Positions 60,175-64,000 of a stretch of 64,000 nt of DNA are shown here, in pieces. This DNA is from Akanthomyces muscarius. Its lineage: Eukaryota; Ascomycota; Sordariomycetes; Hypocreales; Cordycipitaceae. The DNA is taken from assembly GCF_028009165.1 (NCBI RefSeq), contig NC_079242.1, positions 4,712,001 to 4,776,000 of the forward strand. The letters are read 5' to 3'. The notes under the pieces were generated by a model. It saw nothing but the letters and a program-made list of their open reading frames with translations, was not told the DNA's origin and ran no database searches. A program made the translations under genes and the position numbers. Numbering within the stretch: position 1 is the first letter of the stretch; every line of letters starts with the position of its first letter.

Positions 60175-62120
60175 ACGGCCCACGAATGTTTTGGGCGACT
60201 CAGGCTTGGAGTTTTGGCAGATTTTTTTGCACAAAAAGGAGTTTACGGAGTATTTATTGATGCCATGTTACGACTATGATACCATGATACAGCATACTTG
60301 TTTTTTTATTCCTTAATACCACCCCAGCGGAGTGGCTAATATGGCTGCGCACTGGTACATAGAACATAATGTTGCAAATAGACTTCCAATTTTTTTGAAA
60401 TAAAGCCCTCATATCCGTGCAACCTTACTGAGACCCTGAGTTTTGATTACAAAGTTCTTAATCAAAACAAAACTGAGGCATCGTGGTCATTTACCTCGGT
60501 AATTCGTTCAGTGTAAGCCAGGGACCAACGGAAGTGGGCACACCAAATTCAGCCGTGCGATGGCACCACAAAGAACTTTCTATGGGCCTGAAGAGTCAGT
60601 GTCGGGCCTAGCTATTGGCAGCCGCAAAGTTCAACAGATCAGATGAAACGCCAAAAAGAAGATAACAAGAAGATGGGAAGGTCAAGAGCTGGCATGTGAT
60701 GCTCAAATACCCTCAGCGGCCTCAGCGTGGCGGCCACAATTGCACCTTCAGGCGATCTGCTGTTCGGAAATTCCAATGATTCTTTCCATCGGGAGATGAT
60801 CATAGCCAGGCTGTCGCAGTATTACCGGAGGGCCCACAGCGGCCTGCCTTTTTGCGACCGGCTGTCCGCTTGGGTTGGCAGCGCCGTCTCTGCGGCATAC
60901 CCGAGGCCACCACTGCAGTTGCAATCGTGGTGAATGATAACAACGGTCGCTTTGAGCAGCCCGCGCCGACGGAGACTTCGGGTAGAGGGCTTTTGCCACA
61001 GCATCGCGGTCCGGCATTCGCTGTACTTGGGGCGTCGCCTTGCAGTCGCTACAGGAGCGTAGTGAAGGGACTCGCCGTCGTACGATCCTCGGATCGGATC
61101 CGCGGACTTCGAAATGCAGCCGAGAACTCAACCAGCGATTTCCAGCGCTGTGGGAGCCAAGGAGCCGTACTGAATTAAATAGGGGCTGAGCTTGCTCTGG
61201 CGCATCGTCTTGCAGCGACCCGGGTGCCCACAGCTGCATTAATGTTCTAGAAATACGAGGACTTGTTGCAGACGGCACTACTATCCCAGTTTAATTAGCT
61301 CCCCGTACCCAGCATCGCGACGTGGACATTTATTAGTGGTGCCTTGCGTGCGTCGGCGCCAAGTGCCGCAGATGTGTTGCATTTCAAGAGCTGCATCCTA
61401 TTGACTGGGATTTTCTTATTGTTCGCTTGACATCTCTCACAACTGAATCGCGACAAAGGCGCTGAACTGTGCAATGGTACAAAGTCTACTGCAATACGGT
61501 AGGACGCCGAGAGGCACTCTCGGAAGCCGATCGGACTGGCTCCGGCCGGTGTGTATCACCGCATAGAATCTTGACCATGTTGGTTTGAAAGAATCGCTCT
61601 CGTCTCCGGTGCGCTAATTTTATCGATGCAAAAGGCGCATGCCTCGTACGATCGCGCACATCCCGTTGCAACCGTCATAACCGCGGCGTTCCCGCCGAAG
61701 CCACAATGTTCCATGCCGCCGGCCACGAAGCCGGCTTTTCGCCGAGCTTGACGCCTCAGCGCCTCCATGGCCACTTGTTAATGCAGTCCTCATTATTGTG
61801 AGATTATACCATGCATTTTCCTTGTTGTCCTTGTGCTTTTTTCTTCGCAACCCGTCTTCCGTACGCGCTCGCGACAAACCCCGGCCCTCCCGGATTACTG
61901 GCCGGTCGCCATTTTTGAGCCCCGACGGATGGGGCATCCCAACGTCATAGGAAGCTTCCGCCGGTCTTAGAACAAGCTCCGCCTACAGGGCAGCTGCGAT
62001 AGCGGACTCGTCTTTGAAGCGTAGAAGATCCGAAACTTTACTTATACTCCGTAGGCGACTAATTTCTAAACCTTCCATGATCTTGTTTTCAATTCCTCCC
62101 CCAGACCATCTCCACTCAAC
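60175..62120. other. Intergenic, 1.9 kb
   Basis: No supported gene. Overlapping open frames around 60727-61278 on both strands are GC-rich shadows without domains. Two TACGGAGTA copies (60244, 62045) lie here. Confidence 0.45.
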
Positions 62121-64000
62121 ATGGCATCAGTAATGAGACCAATTGCTGCGCGCATCACGCTGCGCAGACCAATTGCAGCTTCTTGCGCGGCGACCACAGC
62201 GACTCTTTCAAAGACACATACCCCGACACATCGATATCGAACATTCATCACAACAACGGCTCTACTGTCGCAAAAGAAACCGAGCGGCTATTCAAAAGTT
62301 TGGGACAGCGCGGACCACGCCGTAGCTGATGTAAAAAGCGGCGCGACCATCCTCAGCGCCGGCTTTGGACTGTGTGGTGTTGCTGGTACATGCTGATGCC
62401 TAATCAAAAAAATTGTTTATGGTCGCTGACTTTGAAAAGAAACGCTCATCGAGGCGCTCCATCGAAGAGGCAAAGACTCGCTGCACTCTCTTGCCGCCGT
62501 ATCCAACAATGCCGGTATCGAAGGAAAGGGTGGCTTGTCGCTACTGATCAGCAACGGTCAGATCGAGAAGCTCACTCTGTCATATCTCGGAAACAACAAG
62601 ACGCTAGAAAAGGGTTATCTAAATGGCGATATTGCTGTCGAGCTGTGCCCCCAGGGCTCACTGGCAGAGCGCATCAGGGCCGCTGGTGCGGGCATCCCAG
62701 CGTTCTTTACTCCTACCGGCGCACGTAAGTTCCTCGAATCGAGAATCGAAATAGCACATGTCTAATTCCACGCAGACACGCTTGTGCAAGACGGCGAAAT
62801 CCCGGTACGACTCGGTCCCGGAGGCAAAACACTCGAGCGAGGCACAAAGCGCGAGACGCGCGAGTTTGGGGGCAAGACGTTTCTCATGGAAACTTCGCTT
62901 CCCGGCGACGTCGCCATCCTACGAGCCTACAAAGCCGACAAAGCTGGCAACTGCATTTTCCGGTAGGCTTACACTTGCGGTTCACGATCGTGACTGTCCC
63001 GGGCTGACGCACTTTGCAGATACACAACCAAGGCTTACGGCGTGCTAATGGCCAAGGCCGCCAAGGTGACGATTGTCGAGGCCGAAAACATTGTCGAGAT
63101 TGGCGAGATTGGCCCCGACGAGGTGGACCTTCCAGGCATCTTTGTCGACCGCATCGTGCCAGCAACGGCAGAGAAGAAGATTGAGATTCTCAAGATCCGG
63201 GAGCCCGAGAACGAGACGGCCGGCGGCAATGGCGCCGGCAAGCAGAATGAGCACCAAATCCGACGTGAGCGCATCGGAAAGCGCGCTTCCAAGGAACTAC
63301 AAGAAGGCTTCTACGTGAACCTCGGCGTGGGCATTCCCACCATGGCGGCCAATCACATCCCGCCGGGCCGTACTGTCTGGCTGCAGAGCGAAAACGGAAT
63401 GCTCGGCATGGGTCCCTACCCGACGAAAGACCAAGTCGATGCGTATGTTATTTGTCCTCGGCTCGACTGTTTGACATGCACTAACTTGATCAATAGGGAC
63501 GTCGTCAATGCTGGCAAGGAAACCGTCACCATGGTCCCGGGCGCGTCGTGCTTTGACTCTTCCGAGTCCTTTGGCATGATCCGGGGCGGGCACGTTGATG
63601 TTTCGATTCTCGGAGTAAGTCGCACGAATTTCATTCCACACACATTCTGCATGCATGCTAACAGGGGAAACTAGGCTCTGCAGGTGAGCGCCTCGGGCGA
63701 CCTGGCCAACTACATGATTCCCGGCAAGGTCTTCAAGGGCATGGGCGGCGCCATGGACCTCGTCGCCAATCCGGACAACACCAAGATTGTCGTCGCGACC
63801 GAGCACGTCGCCAAGGACGGATCGCCAAAGATTGTGCAGGACTGCAGTCTGCCCCTCACCGGTGCGCGTTGCGTCAGCACCATCATTACTGATCTTGTGA
63901 GTAAACCACATTTGTCGGTCCGAGGAGAGTGCGTCTTGACTGACCGTTGTTGTACTTCAGTGCGTCTTCCAAGTAGACCGAAAGGCGGGTGGCCTTACCC
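62121..64000 (+). CDS. Succinyl-CoA:3-ketoacid CoA-transferase, mitochondrial (3' partial)
   Basis: At least seven exons (62121-62385, 62440-62724, 62776-62962, 63020-63442, 63497-63614, 63675-63896, 63961-64000), all joining in phase; the gene continues beyond the window. An Arg/Ala/Thr-rich presequence is followed by the alpha half: [64 protein letters not shown]. The beta half includes [18 protein letters not shown], the active-site Glu in [32 protein letters not shown], and [16 protein letters not shown]. It is one polypeptide carrying both subunit-equivalents, as in eukaryotic SCOT, which transfers CoA from succinyl-CoA to acetoacetate in ketone-body and propionyl/acetate metabolism. Confidence 0.94.

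Noticed and set aside
60748..61278. 176-residue minus-strand frame with overlapping plus-strand frames
   Set aside because: Mutually overlapping shadows without homology; composition not gene-like.

Overview
This is a nuclear contig from a filamentous ascomycete, most likely a hypocrealean (Sordariomycetes) fungus. The genes carry short GT-AG introns of about 50-90 bp, housekeeping genes use C-ending codons, and the families present are typical of insect- or nematode-associated Hypocreales: an enterotoxin A-like ADP-ribosyltransferase, an RTA1 protein, a GH76 Dcw1/Dfg5 protein and STAND/NLR proteins. No rRNA, tRNA, CRISPR array or intact transposon was recognised. The last gene runs off the right edge.

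Layout. 1-9 kb: a repeat-bearing AT-richer flank, an RTA1-like membrane protein, a divergent pair made of an NmrA-like oxidoreductase and a Zn2Cys6 regulator, and a frame-broken phosphotransferase-like gene. 9-11 kb: a Dcw1/Dfg5 cell-wall GH76 protein followed by a 2.7-kb gene-free stretch. 13.7-21.3 kb: an accessory immunity-type island. It holds a fungal gasdermin-like gene transcribed away from an intact CHAT-protease/STAND-NTPase gene, followed by the decayed remains of a second NLR (NB-ARC plus TPR).

22-48 kb: a dense conserved housekeeping block. It contains a synaptobrevin, the ARG5,6 arginine-biosynthesis precursor, eIF2 beta, Nup133, an AFG1-like ATPase, TRAPPC2L/Tca17, mitochondrial malonyl-CoA:ACP transacylase, the AP-3 mu chain, a small DUF4536-type membrane protein, exosome Rrp4 and a membrane-anchored fatty aldehyde dehydrogenase. 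48-62 kb: a gene-poor island rich in secreted proteins, with an enterotoxin A-like ADP-ribosyltransferase, a 44-aa Cys-rich secreted peptide, a beta-lactamase-like serine hydrolase, a small hypothetical protein and a GPI-anchored protein. 62.1 kb to the end: a succinyl-CoA:3-ketoacid CoA-transferase, 3' partial.

The main find is the gasdermin/CHAT-NLR pair at 13.7-19.2 kb. It has the architecture expected of a fungal regulated-cell-death or non-self-recognition module: a pore-forming executioner with a detachable acidic tail, next to a caspase-like protease carried on an NLR-type switch. Intron borders were placed by eye from GT/AG sites, branch-point-like sequences and reading-frame continuity; they are not transcript-supported.
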